In this document: piece by piece, positions 9,187-21,345 of the stretch | How positions within the stretch are numbered: the first letter of the stretch is position 1 | How the letters are laid out: each line of letters starts with the position of its first letter | NCBI GenBank assembly: GCA_949825025.1 | Contig: OX463778.1 | Coordinates: forward strand, 19,498,196 to 19,562,195 | DNA from: Siphlonurus alternatus | Lineage: Eukaryota; Arthropoda; Insecta; Ephemeroptera; Siphlonuridae | Direction of reading: 5' to 3' | Length of the DNA stretch: 64,000 nucleotides | Translations under genes and position numbers: made by a program | Notes under the pieces: model-generated | Database searches by the model: none | What the model saw: only the letters and a program-made list of their open reading frames with translations | Told to the model about the DNA's origin: nothing

Positions 9187-12100
9187 GCACCATCTGGTGA
9201 ACATCGCAGTCATTAATCTTCTCGTCACTGTAATTGGCTCACTAATAATATTTTTCATTTTGTACTTAAGTAGACCTTCGATAGTTGTGTCATTCTTTGA
9301 CCGCTTCGCAATGTTTGAAACACAATGAGCGTCTTCTTAGGTATGGAACAGAAATTTCCTGGTAATATATTGTATTGAAATTGGCTACGTGATTGTAAAA
9401 AACAAAAGGCATGCATCGATACTCCAGTTTTTTTCTCGGCCTAAAATAATAATAATAAGAAAAAATGATTAATTTAACAACATGTCTAAATTTTGCAGGT
9501 TAAGCATTGGTGAAACAATGCTCGCTAATTAGACATAGTAAGTTCACCCTCATAATTTCATGTACATAGATTCATTTTAAATCACAGTTTCCGTAATTAA
9601 TATAAAATTTGATTGCTTTTTATTTGACATTACTCTGTTCCTTTTATGCTCAAAATAGATGTATTGTTCATATATAAGAAAAATTGCAGCAACATAAATT
9701 AAATATCTTGTTACAGCTTGTGAAAAAAACAAAAACGGTTGCTTCAAATTTGGAGCTGATTGTATACCGTTTGCTCAAATTTTAATTAGTTTTAAAATAT
9801 TTTGGAACTAGAGAAATAATGTTTTTGTTTTTATTTATTAAACACAGATATAGTGAACATACAAAGAGGACATTTTGCTACAAAATAAATTCTTCCCGTT
9901 AAACACCAGATGTAAGCTTGATAAAATTACAACATTGAGATCCAATAACCAATATGATAATAATTAATATGATTGTGCTTGCTATGCAACGTTGTATATT
10001 AGCTGTAGTTGCACACTCAGATAATCATAAAGTGTTCGTTTACAATCTCCACGCCTTATAAATATGCAACCATCTTTACACTCACCATCGATACCAAATG
10101 ATATATACACGCCCATAACCCTTCAGTATAATGGGCACACATCATTAAATTTGAAAATACATTCATGTTGAAACTATAGTTGCATAATTAATGTACAAAA
10201 GGCTGGTATTAAAGCAAATTTCATAATTATTTGAGTGTACTATATTGATTCTCATTTCTTTTTATTTTTTTTAAGGTACCCAAGTACTCAATTCCATAAA
10301 AGACTAAAATGTAAGATTGAAATTAACTTTATTTGTAATTTGACCAGTCGTTTTGAAGTTGTTAAAAAATGGATAGCATTAACCATTACAAAAAGTAGAA
10401 CTTGCTCCCCCCCCCATCCCACTTCCCCTGTAAATTTGACCTGTAATACCTAAAAACAATCATACTGTCTTCGATAGTAGTTAATAATATAATCAAATTA
10501 ATACTATAATCATGGTGCCCAATGTTTTTTGTCCAAAATATTCCCTCCTCATAAAAATATAACAAATATTATAAAGAAATTTGTTGCAAAAATCATTCAT
10601 TGCTCGCATTAATCCATTTATTAGTAATAATATTATAATTCTCATATATTATAGCTGCATATTATATAATATAATTATAGCATTAAAAACATAGCTTAAC
10701 CTAATTGCTGTATTATATAAATTATTATTTAAACTCTAGATAATATATAAAAAAACAAAATACAAAATTCTTCCCGGAATAGCCGGGAGATAAAAAATTT
10801 CCTGCCTTTTGATTTATACCTCTTCAAACTGTAAAATGAGATTTCAATCTTTCTGAAAAGTTTTAGTGAAAATGCCCACTTCCAGAAGTAATTTTGTATT
10901 GTTTAAACTGTACATGATAATTTATTGTTATTATTAATAATTATATGTAATAGATGCCACTATATTGTATACTGTACAGATTTGATTGCTCATTTAACTA
11001 ATATTATTGTAATATTTGACAATAGTAAGTATCAATGATGACGTATATATATCTTGTTACTCTCCTCAAGTATCAAATCTAGCTATAAATAAATCTAGAT
11101 TCTGGTTGTTCCTATAATAAGAAAAACTCTTCCCAACGGCAGGCAGCTTGCCTGAATTTTCAGTCATAAAAAATAAATCAACTTAAAAGATCAACTATTA
11201 TATTAAGTGGATAATAAAAATTTTATGGATTTATATTAAATTAGGGGTGGCTTTAGGGAGTAAAAATAAATAGAATTTGACAAAAGTAAAAAAAAACATA
11301 TTATAATATATTGAACTAAAATGCGTTGAATAAAAACAATTCAACATATTATATAACTCTTGTGATGGATTTTAGTCCAAATAAAAAGTTGCATTTTTTA
11401 GTATGTACTTCGTTCGATGATGGTGTAAGCAATTGGTATATTCAAATAATATGACTGGATCTTTTGCAATTTTAATCAGAGTAAGTAGAAACTATAACAA
11501 TTTTCTAGACTATAAAATCAATATACAAGAGTTTGAAGTCTTATATTGTCTTCCCAAATCCCACTAATTAAATTAAACAAACTTAAACCTGAATAAAATT
11601 TCCACTGAAAATTCATGCAAGCCATTACATATTTAAAATATAAAAGAACTCATTATAAATAATCATTCCGATAATATAACAACTGTGGCAAAATAAAACA
11701 AATGTTTTAGAAATAAATTTTAAGGCAGACATCCTCTTTAAATGTTTAAATTACATGTTACAATGAAAAAAACACCAGTAAATTAACGATTGACATATTT
11801 TTAAAATATTCTGTACTGGATGCAAAAGTTCGACAAAGATCACTAAAAAAAATTGTAATTAAAATTTAGCCGTTAATTAAAATAATTATAAATAAGAAGC
11901 TACAATTTTTTTATAGTAAAATTTAAAAAAAAATGTATGTTATATTAACTTTGTAGTCTTTGTACATTGTACAGTAAATCACCTTGTTTCACTCTGTGAA
12001 TATGTACAGTGCGCTTTTAAGCTTGATTGACATTAAAAAAATTAGTAATTTGAATAAAAAGTAAAATAAAGAACACCAGAATATTATACATTTTTAAAAA

Positions 12101-12903
12101 ATTAATGTCTTAATTTTGAATGACAAGTTAGTGAAATTAAAATCACCAATGAAAATAATTATACTTAATATAAATTTTTTTAAAACTAAATCTATATATT
12201 TACAGCTAATCTACAATAACCTTAATTTCCATATATATTATAATATGTGTCTCAGATTTATTCCTATCTGGTGATTATTATTGAAAATCCTAAGACAGCA
12301 ATACTGCATGTTATCAAAATATACTCTAGTTTATGATAGCTCAAATTATAATTAATTATAATTACCTTTTGGCATTATTTTAAGGCTTACTGAACGCTGT
12401 GTAATCCAAGGTACATAAATATTTAATTTTTTTGGTGATGTTCAGTAATAAAAATATATATAAACCTTGAATAATAAATAAAAATAATTTCAATGATGTT
12501 ATTTCATAACATTATTAAATAAATATAACCATCCTAATAAGTAATAAATGATAATAATAAATATTAATTGTTTTATTATAAAACTATTTTCAAGTATTTG
12601 TAAACATTTATGTAATAGTATATAATATAATTATTATAAAATTGTATTTTAAATGCTTTATCTAAATAAATATTACATTTTTGGTTGTTTGTTTTATCTG
12701 CAATTTACTTTTATTTAAAGAATTTTTACAACCTCTTGATGTGATTAATTTATGACAACAATCACATTAATTAAATTTAAAATAAAATATACAATATATA
12801 TAGATTACACAACAGGGAGGTAAAAATACTTGCAGGCAATTGGGCGAGAAATAGTAGAAATAGCTGCTACGACATTCATCCAGCTGCGAGAAAAAGAAAC
12901 GTA
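9187..12903. other. AT-rich downstream region, no gene recognised
   Basis: It holds the presumptive 3' UTR of the receptor (possible poly(A) signal at 9884-9889) and then AT-rich DNA. A weak CCGGAATAGCCGGGAG word near 10776 with CACTTCCAGAAGT near 10879 may be a decayed copy of the mariner-like MITE. I see no other exon or repeat. Confidence 0.5.
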
Positions 12904-13119
12904 CAGTCAAATTTACATGATATTTCCTCCGGAAGTAGCCGGAAGTGTATAACGTTTACAGCTCTTCTCGCATGATTGTAATTCAGTTTCGAAATTTTGC
13001 AGTGGTTTGAAGTACAAGTTATGACCTATGTGTGAAATTAACGCTGAAATACGAATAGGAATGCCAGAAACCTTACACTTCCGGCTACTTCCGGAGGGAA
13101 TATCAAGTTAATTTGACTG
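12904..13119. mobile_element. TA-flanked mariner-like MITE, copy B
   Basis: It starts CAGTCAAATTTACATGATAT, ends AATTTGACTG and is flanked by TA at 12902-12903 and 13120-13121. It carries TCCGGAAGTAGCCGGAAGTG near the left end and the mirror near the right. Its right arm matches the left arm of copy A (5885-6097) best, so the two copies are in opposite orientation. It is 216 bp long and non-coding. Confidence 0.85.
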
Positions 13120-13678
13120 TAGCATTACCAATGGATTGGTCTCACGCTGTACCAAGGCGTAGGAGGGGAGGGGGGGATACACCTGTGCTTGATGACGTCA
13201 CTCAACGTCACTGATTTTTTATTTCGGGAACACATTGCTGTGAAGAACTGAAAATTAATTTTTTTTTTCACATTTATTATAGCCCTCCTCATTTTTTTTT
13301 CACTTTAAAATATTTGAACAAATAAGAAGAAATTATGGAATAATGATATATTATAATAAATATGAAACGATAAAAAAATGCATTTATTAATTGCTATAAT
13401 TATATATTTTCATTACAATTTTTATTTTAATATAAAAAAAAGGTATACAAAATGATACAATGTAAACTATAAAAGTTGAAATGTCATTACTTAAGAAACA
13501 TTAAATTATCACAACGGATACAAAATATATAATAATACAATGGTGCTTACAAAAGAAACGTACAATAAGGCTGGAAAAGTTACAGACGTTTGTTCGCTTC
13601 TTGCTCTTATTTTAACCCCTGAAGTGTAGGCAATCCTTTGTGTCTGGAAGCCACGCGTTTTGCAGCTCTGCCAGGGGC

Positions 13679-13681
<3 letters not shown>
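13120..13681. other. AT-rich spacer
   Basis: It starts with a short G-rich stretch (13160-13215) and is otherwise AT-rich. No gene is seen. Confidence 0.5.

Positions 13682-13771
<90 letters not shown>
13682..13771. repeat. (CT)n microsatellite, about 90 bp
   Basis: A pure CT tract on the + strand (GA on the other). Long ORFs here on either strand only read the repeat. Confidence 0.97.
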
Positions 13772-13773
<2 letters not shown>

Positions 13774-15176
13774 CTCTCCACAACGTCTGCTGTTCACCGT
13801 GTCACCGCACTTAAGCAAAATTAAAAACTTCATCCCTCCACCAATGTGCCAGCTATTATGTAACTGCAATAGAGCAAGAAAAAAATATAAAACATTTTTT
13901 CACCTACATTGGAGATTTTATTATGATGAACGTACAATCTACGGTAAGAGAAAATAAAATAAAATTTTATAAAATGTAATTTAATTTATTAAATATGAGA
14001 ATATAATTATTCTTTCCTTTTTTATCAAGCTTTATAATTGGATATACTTCTACTTACTATTCTGTATAATTATACCTCACTGTAAGTTTGAAACCCTGAA
14101 ACTTCCGAAATCCCAATTAATTTGCTTGTTTCGCGGGCGCATTGGGAATGGGGGCTGCCAAGGCCTGACAATCTATCCTGGCATTTTGCCTGTGACTGAG
14201 GGAAACGTGGAAATCTCAGCCAGCTAGGTCTATCTAGGATGGACGCTTCTCGCTACAGCTTTTGTCAATGGACCGGAAGTGCAATGGTTTTATGCCAGGG
14301 GAACCATGACACATTAGTGAAAAAGCGTAACTTGAAACATTATTTTTGTCGAAAATTTTATCACATCCATTGCAATTACTAACCATGCTCGGTGTTGCTT
14401 AACTTTGGTGATATGAAAATAGACGCACTCAAACTCACTATAACGCCACAATATCGTTGTACAATAACAAACGTCAATATATCTACTTTTTTAAAACAAA
14501 TAAATTTTAAGTAATAAATAATAAATGATTTATTTAGTCATTTTAGTCAGATGTTTTGTCAGTATATATAATATATGTAACATGACAAAATGTTGTTTCA
14601 GTTCGTATTACGGTTAGTAGATTATATCTGTAACACTGTCATGATGTTTAAAATCTCTCTTGGCACACATTATTGTATACACACACACACACATAAGAAC
14701 AGAGAGGGGAATGCTTTATTTCACGGCTCACCACTTCAATTAAGTCATTTACAAGGATGGACGAGCTAGTTGGCTCGTTTGCTATTCCCGGTAGAATGAG
14801 CGAGTGTTTACTCAGATGCAGTAGCCACCCACCAACAAACCTCCCAGCTCAAAGACTCGCCGCCACCACATCCGCTATATTTACCAGCACCTTTGCCCCA
14901 CCTGCGTGGCTGTCTTGGCTCAAGCCTCGCCTCATGAATCAGCTGGTAGACACCTGACGTCGTCCCGCGTGACACGTTCACTTTATCTAACACCATCGCT
15001 TACATCTTTTGAATCAATCACCGTATTTTATATTCTTATGGGATACAGTTTATGATGAATTATTTGTTATATATAGAATTTTACTTTTTATTGTATCAAA
15101 GAATAATAATATTATAATAAAATATCAGCTTCAATATAAGATGAAAGCAATAGACATAATTATATATAATATAATT
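13772..15176. other. Spacer with two GC-rich patches
   Basis: AT-rich DNA is interrupted by GC-rich patches at about 14130-14310 and 14745-15000. A short (CA)n run is at about 14679-14692. The second patch holds an open frame (next entry). The first has no convincing frame. Confidence 0.4.
14757..14957 (+). CDS. Possible small ORF, 66 aa, unknown
   Basis: An open frame fills a GC-rich island in AT-rich DNA, with a strong start context (A at -3, G at +4). The protein starts MDELVGSFAIPGRMSE. I recognise no domain, signal peptide or membrane segment. It could be a chance frame inside a regulatory patch; codon third positions are only mildly GC-biased. Confidence 0.15.
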   Translation: MDELVGSFAIPGRMSECLLRCSSHPPTNLPAQRLAATTSAIFTSTFAPPAWLSWLKPRLMNQLVDT

Positions 15177-15407
15177 GAGGCCATTAGGATCAAAACAGCC
15201 TATATCCAAGATAAGCTGGAATTCAATTTTTGAGCCTCAGCTATAATATACATCAACAATGATTTTTTCAGACCACATTTGAACCTGCAAGTCTTTCCAA
15301 ATCCAGGTTTAAAAGGGATCTGAAAAAATTATTGTTGATGTAGCTGAGGCTTGAAAATTCAATTCCAGCTTGCCTTGGATGTAGGCTGTTTTGATCCTAA
15401 TGGCCTC
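15177..15407. mobile_element. Foldback element of about 230 bp with GAGGCCATTAGG ends
   Basis: The arms GAGGCCATTAGGATCAAAAC and GCTGGAATTCAATTTTTGAG are mirrored at 15340-15407. The centre holds the words CCAGGTTTAAAAGGGATCTG, which read as a basic C-terminus like those of LINE proteins, perhaps by chance. An element at 35235-35361 has similar ends. No clear target duplication is visible. Confidence 0.65.
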
Positions 15408-16356
15408 TCATATATACCATCAGGCTGCTGCAATAAATATATATATAACTCTGAAAGTGGAATTTTATTTTGAAAAAGACTGCAGTAACATAAATGCACA
15501 AATATTAATTATTTTTTAACTAAAGGAAGTCATAATAATTTATTAATTGTTAAATTTCTTTTACTAGACAATTAAGTGTTAAAATAAATATTTTAAATTT
15601 TAATATTTTCATTTAAAATTATTTTAATGATAATGATTTTGATGATATTTTAGTTATAAAAATTATTAAGGTACATCAAAGTGTACCTCTATGTAATCTA
15701 TTTTTGTGTATAATATGCGGTATATTTTTACGAAATCAAGTGATTTTTAACCGTATGGATTTAAATCTGGTAACTATGGTACCTAAATCAATGTCCTTGC
15801 TCATTTCATACAAATGGTGTGAAATTGAAAAATCTGAGTATGTTTTATCTAAAAGCATGCACATAATGTATATTATAAATATTGCACGCTAATTTATCCC
15901 AGCATCCTCTATTATTATAACTAAAAGCTTTCAGGAAAATATATTTTAAAAGCCTTTAGTACACAATGTTAATATCATTATTAAAAAGAGGTTATTCACA
16001 TAAACTGATAGAAAATATACGAATATTACGAAGTTCCAATATTATAGGGAAAATAGAATTAATTTTATCATTGAAATATTTCCTATATTTCCGTTCTACA
16101 TTTTGTCAACATGCAGTTTGCTGCATTATAACTTGAAATAAGATTGCTGGGTATAGGGTAAATATATGACAGGAAATGAAACGACCTGTCATATGATATA
16201 CACCTTAAGACATCATTTTCTGTAATCAGTCACTTTGTCTAATATGGAAGTGTTGAAATGTGAACTTAAAAACTTCAATGTTTTTGTGATGGTTGCATCC
16301 TTTTATATATCTTCATTTAAAGTTTCAAACAGGCAGCCCTTTGTCTCCTTATATAA
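15408..16356. other. AT-rich spacer
   Basis: There is a small hairpin near 16165-16195 (ATATGACAGG and its complement). The open frame at 15704-15892 is AT-rich and not convincing. Otherwise nothing is recognised. Confidence 0.45.
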
Positions 16357-16698
16357 ATGGACAACATACATGAAAATTTTTTATTCTAGAAATGAATAGA
16401 GAGCACCAAATAATGCTACTCTGATTTTTTTCAGATTTTTTTGAGACCCGGAACTATTTTTAAATAATTATTGAAAGTTCTTCAAGTTAATTTGGCACCC
16501 CTGAATCCTTAATAAAAAAGAGAGGATCGAGACGCCTATTGATGCCTCCAGGTGATGCCTCCAGGGGGCGTGGCCGCACTTTCAAAAATTATTTAAAAAT
16601 AGTTCTGGGTTTCAAAAAAATCTGAAAAAATTCAGAGTAGCATAATTTGGTACCCTCTATTCAGTTCTGCAATAAATTTTTTTATGTATGTTGTCCAT
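16357..16698. mobile_element. Foldback element of about 340 bp with ATGGACAACATACAT ends
   Basis: Two arms of about 120 bp are inverted copies with many small differences; they begin ATGGACAACATACAT and include GCTACTCTGA and ACTATTTTTAAATAAT. The unpaired centre has a short tandem duplication, GATGCCTCCAGG twice. It is non-coding. The superfamily is not assigned because no clean target duplication is seen. Confidence 0.7.
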
Positions 16699-18122
16699 TG
16701 TAGCAAATCATGTATATATAAGGTATAACGTTAGAGCTGTCTCAAGGTTTACATTTTAAATCAAACGCATGCAGCAGTTGGTATATTAATTATACTTCTT
16801 TGTTTTATAAAAACATAGCGTACAAAAAATAATACAAGTCTGCATATTTGTATTTTTTATTAATGAAGTGTAAGTGAAATCTGACATCACAAGTTAATTT
16901 ATGATGAGACGTTTCATAATAATTTCTCTACTTCTGCGACAGCTCAAAATTACTCGGCTATTTATATCTTCAGGCTAATTTTATAAACTTGAGGTATGAA
17001 ATAAAATTCTTGCTGTCATATCTTTTTGCTAAATGTTTTTTAATGTTCCTTTCAGTGTCAAATATTTTAGATATATATGCGTTGGATGTTAATTGAAGCA
17101 AAAGTCTATGCATTTTGGTAATAACCATGAACACATAAATGAATTTTTTTAAACTATATAATATGAATTAAAAACAATCAAATTTAATTAACGAAATTAT
17201 TTGTTCACTAACCAGTTGAAGTTACCATATAAAAGAAAAAAAAATGAATTTACAATTCAGGAAAGTTTTCATTTTATACTGTACACCTTGGGACAGCATA
17301 AACGTTACCCTCGCATAAATATATGATTCCATGATTTTTGCTTGAATTGCACTAATTTACATTGGGTAAACGTCAGGTAAGAGGAGCACTATGTGCTCTA
17401 ACTACCCCACAAATCATTAAGTTAAGGTTCACCACACGCGTCCATAGGCTGCGTGGTATCGCATACAAACAAAACATGGTTAACGTTCGTTGGTGTCTTA
17501 AAGTGTAAATATGAAATACCCTAACCTTAAACAGTATACTGCACCATTGAAATACATAAAAATACTAAGTTAAGTATATTAAGAAAAAAATTATAATCTT
17601 ATGTTGTTGTTTCCAATTTCAAAAATCATAATTAAGACATCCTGTTCTTAAGATATGTTCAGACAAATAACGTTGTACATACGTCCGCAATGGTAGCGCA
17701 AGCGTGACATGTACCATTAATTTGTTGCGCCATTATGGAAGAGGGCGGGGGGAGAGGGAGACATCTTACGTTTTTCTATCAGCAAAAACTATTGACCTTT
17801 ATAATATTTCCTCATAATTTATAAGTTACGTTACAAATATATATTATACTCAAGCTATAATTGCCCAACGTTCCAATTATTCTATGTTATAAGAGCATTA
17901 ATTAATTACAAGTTATATTTTTTGGATGAAAATAAAATATAAATCTTGTAATGTAATTAAGGCATGCATGTTTTAGCAGAAATGCCATTTTTTTTTTTAG
18001 AGAAACAATATAATCATAACAAGCTCTGTGTTCGAGTGTTGTAATTTTTTTCCAGTTTTGTTTAAATTATTAAAATATAATTGTCATGAGGTTTAAGGCA
18101 TGCAAGTTTAGGTCCCTAGATA
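16699..18122. other. AT-rich spacer with small GC patches
   Basis: Short GC-richer patches lie at about 17390-17480 and 17690-17765. I see no exon, RNA gene or element boundary. Confidence 0.45.
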
Positions 18123-18127
18123 TAATA

Positions 18128-18216
<89 letters not shown>
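18123..18216. repeat. (TA)n microsatellite, about 95 bp
   Basis: A near-pure TA tract. Confidence 0.97.
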
Positions 18217-18219
<3 letters not shown>

Positions 18220-18854
18220 TGTTAAAAATCTAAATAATATGAGGATAATTTAAAAAAAATGTATAATAGCGCAAAAAAAAAAATGGTTTAAAGTTAATAA
18301 TGTATTGCACGATGTATATTATGATGTTCATTAATATACAAAACACAGTTTTTTTTTACTTTACTGCCTTCATATTGAAGAAGATAACAGTGTATTTTGT
18401 TGTTTTCTTACATATGAATTGCATTTTTGTTACCTATATATTTCCTCCTTTTTTTTAACTCTTTTCAAATTAAAATTTAATGGTGTGGAAATAATGCTGC
18501 AGTGAAAATCTGTAAAATCAATAAATAAAAATATAATAGTAAAAACAAGTTCTATTGTTTTTTTTTTAAAGGTTTGAAAGTTCCTTTGTCTATTATATAT
18601 ATTACACCGTACTATATTTACACTTCTGAACACTACACACTTTACTCTTGCTTTGTTCGTATAGGAGGCATTATCACAAACATATCTTATGGAGGCGTGG
18701 TGAACCAAAACTCTTTTGATATTGATAGAAATGATAGACTTACCTTACCCACAAAATTGCAAATCTGCAACCCTCTATAGAAGCTGCAATTCTAGCAAGC
18801 GAGATAGGAATAAAATTCGTGCCGTCCAAGAGGTGTATAATTATATATATATAT
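18217..18854. other. AT-rich spacer
   Basis: Open frames here (18430-18780 on both strands) are low-complexity and not supported. Nothing else is recognised. Confidence 0.45.
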
Positions 18855-19090
18855 CAAAAAGTCTTCTGCTCGTTGTTGGTAAACAAAGTATTGTTGTGTA
18901 ATGTCTGTCGCGTGAAGGGAAAAACATGGGACAGTTGTTGATTTACATGTTAACTTATGAAGTTGACACCGTTGCCTATAAGCGCCAACAATGCCATTAC
19001 GTTCTCTGCTCTGGAACAATGAAAAAGGCTTCATGCGACAGACATTATAAACAATGGTTTGTTACAACCATTGTGCGAGTAGAAGACTTT
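18855..19090. mobile_element. hAT-type MITE related to the 992-bp element at 46721
   Basis: The left end carries AAAGTCTTCTGCTCGTTGTT, then ATGTCTGTCGCGTG. The right end carries the mirror ATGCGACAGACAT then CGAGTAGAAGACTTT. The same words in the same order form the ends of the element at 46721-47712. This copy is about 236 bp and its tips are altered, so the target duplication cannot be read in the AT-rich flanks. Confidence 0.7.
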
Positions 19091-20569
19091 AATATATAAT
19101 TATATATAAATGTAAGACATGGAAGTCAGCTGATGCGACGAAATTGCTTTCGGGCACGTGATCTCTAAATCGGACAAAAATCAATAAACAATAAAAATTA
19201 TATATATATAATAATATATATTTAAATAATAAAATCTTCATATTACAGCATCAAAATGAGTTGAAGAGAGCTAGCTCGTATGTTAACTTCTGTCATTCGA
19301 TATTGCAATGCTTGTTCCATAAAACGTAAAATTCTGCTTAGTTTTCATTTTCATATTAAGCTTAAAAATTATATAATATGTGTAAATTTATAAAACTACA
19401 GTTTAAAATAATGAAGAGAAGTTTTAGTATATAAATATAGCTACGTTATTATTACTAAAGTTATATAACAAAATTGTGGTTAAGGGTATATATAAGTTAG
19501 TATATTCTCAACATGAAATTAATTCAATATTAGGAGCTCTCTGGTAATGACATTAGCATCTTGCAGGAATTACTTCTAGTCTGCTCTTTGCCGAGACACA
19601 ATTTAAGATAACACAATTTGCACGACGCCTGCTGCTGCTCTTGCCGCGGAGGCTGCTGCTGTTGCTGCTCATTTTTGCATGTCTCTTTTCCAGCCAGCCA
19701 TGTGGTCAGTGTATAAACCGTGAACTACTCTTAACATTGTATAAGTATGGGGGAGAAAAAATATTTTAAACCAATCTGTTAAATGTAATTTACATGAGAT
19801 TAGAGTTTGATGAGAGAGAGAGGGAGAGACCTTTTTGAGAGTAATTATACGACATTATTTTACAATACAGTATAATTATTATTATATAATACATATGCAT
19901 GAATAGTTGGCACAGTTATATATAAATATTCAACTTTCTATGACCAACTCTATACTCTCGTCAAAGACATAATAATATATTAGTTATATTATAACACACA
20001 TAATTATTTAATAGTCTATATTTTGTATATAATGTACAGTGTACATGCATGCACTAAAGAATGAAATAATTTTTTTAACTCTTAGGATTACAACAGAGTT
20101 CCACAGATGAGAACTTGAGTGTATTATTTTATTTTATACATAAAATAATACGTATAAGCAGCGTACTTATACAGTATAAGTACGTGCACCTGGGATAGTT
20201 GCAATTAACTCTATAAAATATATTATTTTTTTTTTTTACTCTGTTGCTTTAAAGTTAATACTGACAATTTATTGACTTGGAAGAACTATGTAAATAATTT
20301 GGAATTTCACTCAGAGTTCATCATTAATTATATTATTACTAGCTATATTTTAATAATTATAAAATTAATTAGAAGAAGGATAATATTTTTAATAGGCAAG
20401 TCGCAAGTCCTCATTATCATTATTAGTAATTAAGATAATGTAAGTGATTAACTTCTAAGTAAAACGGAGAAGTATTATAAATCACAACTAATGCATAAAA
20501 AATATCAGCTGCAAAAAGTACACTTGAGTCGAGATAAAATATCCACATACCAAATCAATTCGACGTAAA
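19091..20569. other. AT-rich spacer with a CTG/CAG-rich patch at about 19617-19712
   Basis: The patch is rich in CTG/CAG triplets. On the + strand it reads as a leucine-rich hydrophobic stretch ending in CACLFSSQPCGQC-like residues, without an ATG in frame; on the - strand as a glutamine-rich stretch. It may be a UTR exon or regulatory patch upstream of the signal-peptide exon at 21346. A small hairpin lies at 20174-20194 (CGTACTTATAC and complement). Otherwise it is AT-rich. Confidence 0.35.
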
Positions 20570-20684
20570 AGGTTAGGCTACTTGTTCAGCATTAAAATAG
20601 AGTGCGTAGAGGAAATGCGTCTACAACTGAATAACAACATGTCAATTCCTTTTGGTGCTGAAAAAGTTGCCTATATATACCCTC
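20570..20684. mobile_element. Foldback MITE with GGTTAGGCAAC-type ends, copy B
   Basis: The left end AGGTTAGGCTACTTGTTCAG pairs with the right end GCTGAAAAAGTTGCCTATAT. It shares ends and the word ACAACTGAA with copy A at 6118-6246. It is about 115 bp and non-coding. Confidence 0.55.
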
Positions 20685-20929
20685 AAGGTGTGAATTAAAA
20701 AAAAAAAAAAAATGGACAATCCATGTTAACTGAAGTGTACAAATTTTCAATTAGTTTTAGTACTTAAGTTTGGAAAAAATAAAATCTGCATAATATTATA
20801 TTTTAGTATAACGAGAATATTTTATGATTTTTTTTCTTTTTTTTTTTCTTCTATCAAACTAGATTTTTTTTATTGCTTCATCAATAATAAAAAAAAATGG
20901 TTTGTATATTTTGCCGCTAGTTATATAAG

Positions 20930-21345
20930 TTCTAAGTCTTGCCGCTTTACTGGCATGGCGTGCGAAACAGCGGGGTGGCTTTGCAGCAGCCTTCTCGAGC
21001 CTCGAGTGCGATAGCGGGGTGGGTAGACCAAGTCGGCCGCAACAGCAGCAGCACAGCAACGTTGGGTGGCAGTTCCCGCGCAGCCGGTAGTGAGAAAGCC
21101 TCGGAGTGGAGGGGTCGCGCTCTTTGGCAAGCATGCTTCATCTGCAGAGCTTGCGTGAGCCAAAGTAGACAGTTATAGCCTAGCACTTGCAATTAATCTA
21201 GTGTTATCGTGAATTAAACAGTATATAATAATGTCAAACTAATTCAAGTTATATTAAAATATAATTATATAGATATAAAAGTGTGTGATAGTGCGTGTAA
21301 AATATAATAATAAAAAAGACAACAACTAAATTCAAATATAGGAAC
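20930..21345 (+). promoter_or_regulatory. GC-rich putative promoter and 5' UTR of a secreted or membrane protein gene
   Basis: A GC- and CpG-rich block (about 20935-21180) with CAG repeats rises out of AT-rich DNA and is followed after about 170 bp by an ATG with a signal peptide. The layout matches the other gene in this window, where GC-rich patches mark exons and a probable promoter. Open frames on both strands inside the block are not convincing as protein. No TATA box or start site can be fixed. Confidence 0.4.

Noticed and set aside
10770..10900. Possible third copy of the mariner-like MITE
   Set aside because: Only two short words resemble the family and no paired ends or TA boundaries could be set; noted as a possible relic only.
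13509..13957. Arg-Glu and Leu-Ser repeat proteins read from the (CT)n tract
   Set aside because: They are pure translations of a dinucleotide repeat; the same artefact appears at 33357-34131, 39426-39740, 61670-61996 and 62111-62539.
17281..17330. Similarity between 17281-17330 and 53245-53290 (GTACACCTxGGG and GTTACCC words)
   Set aside because: Only short scattered matches in AT-rich DNA; no boundaries or inverted repeats to support a repeat family.
20163..20194. Possible microRNA-like hairpin (CGTACTTATAC)
   Set aside because: The stem is only about 11 bp and AT-rich; no known miRNA seed was recognised.
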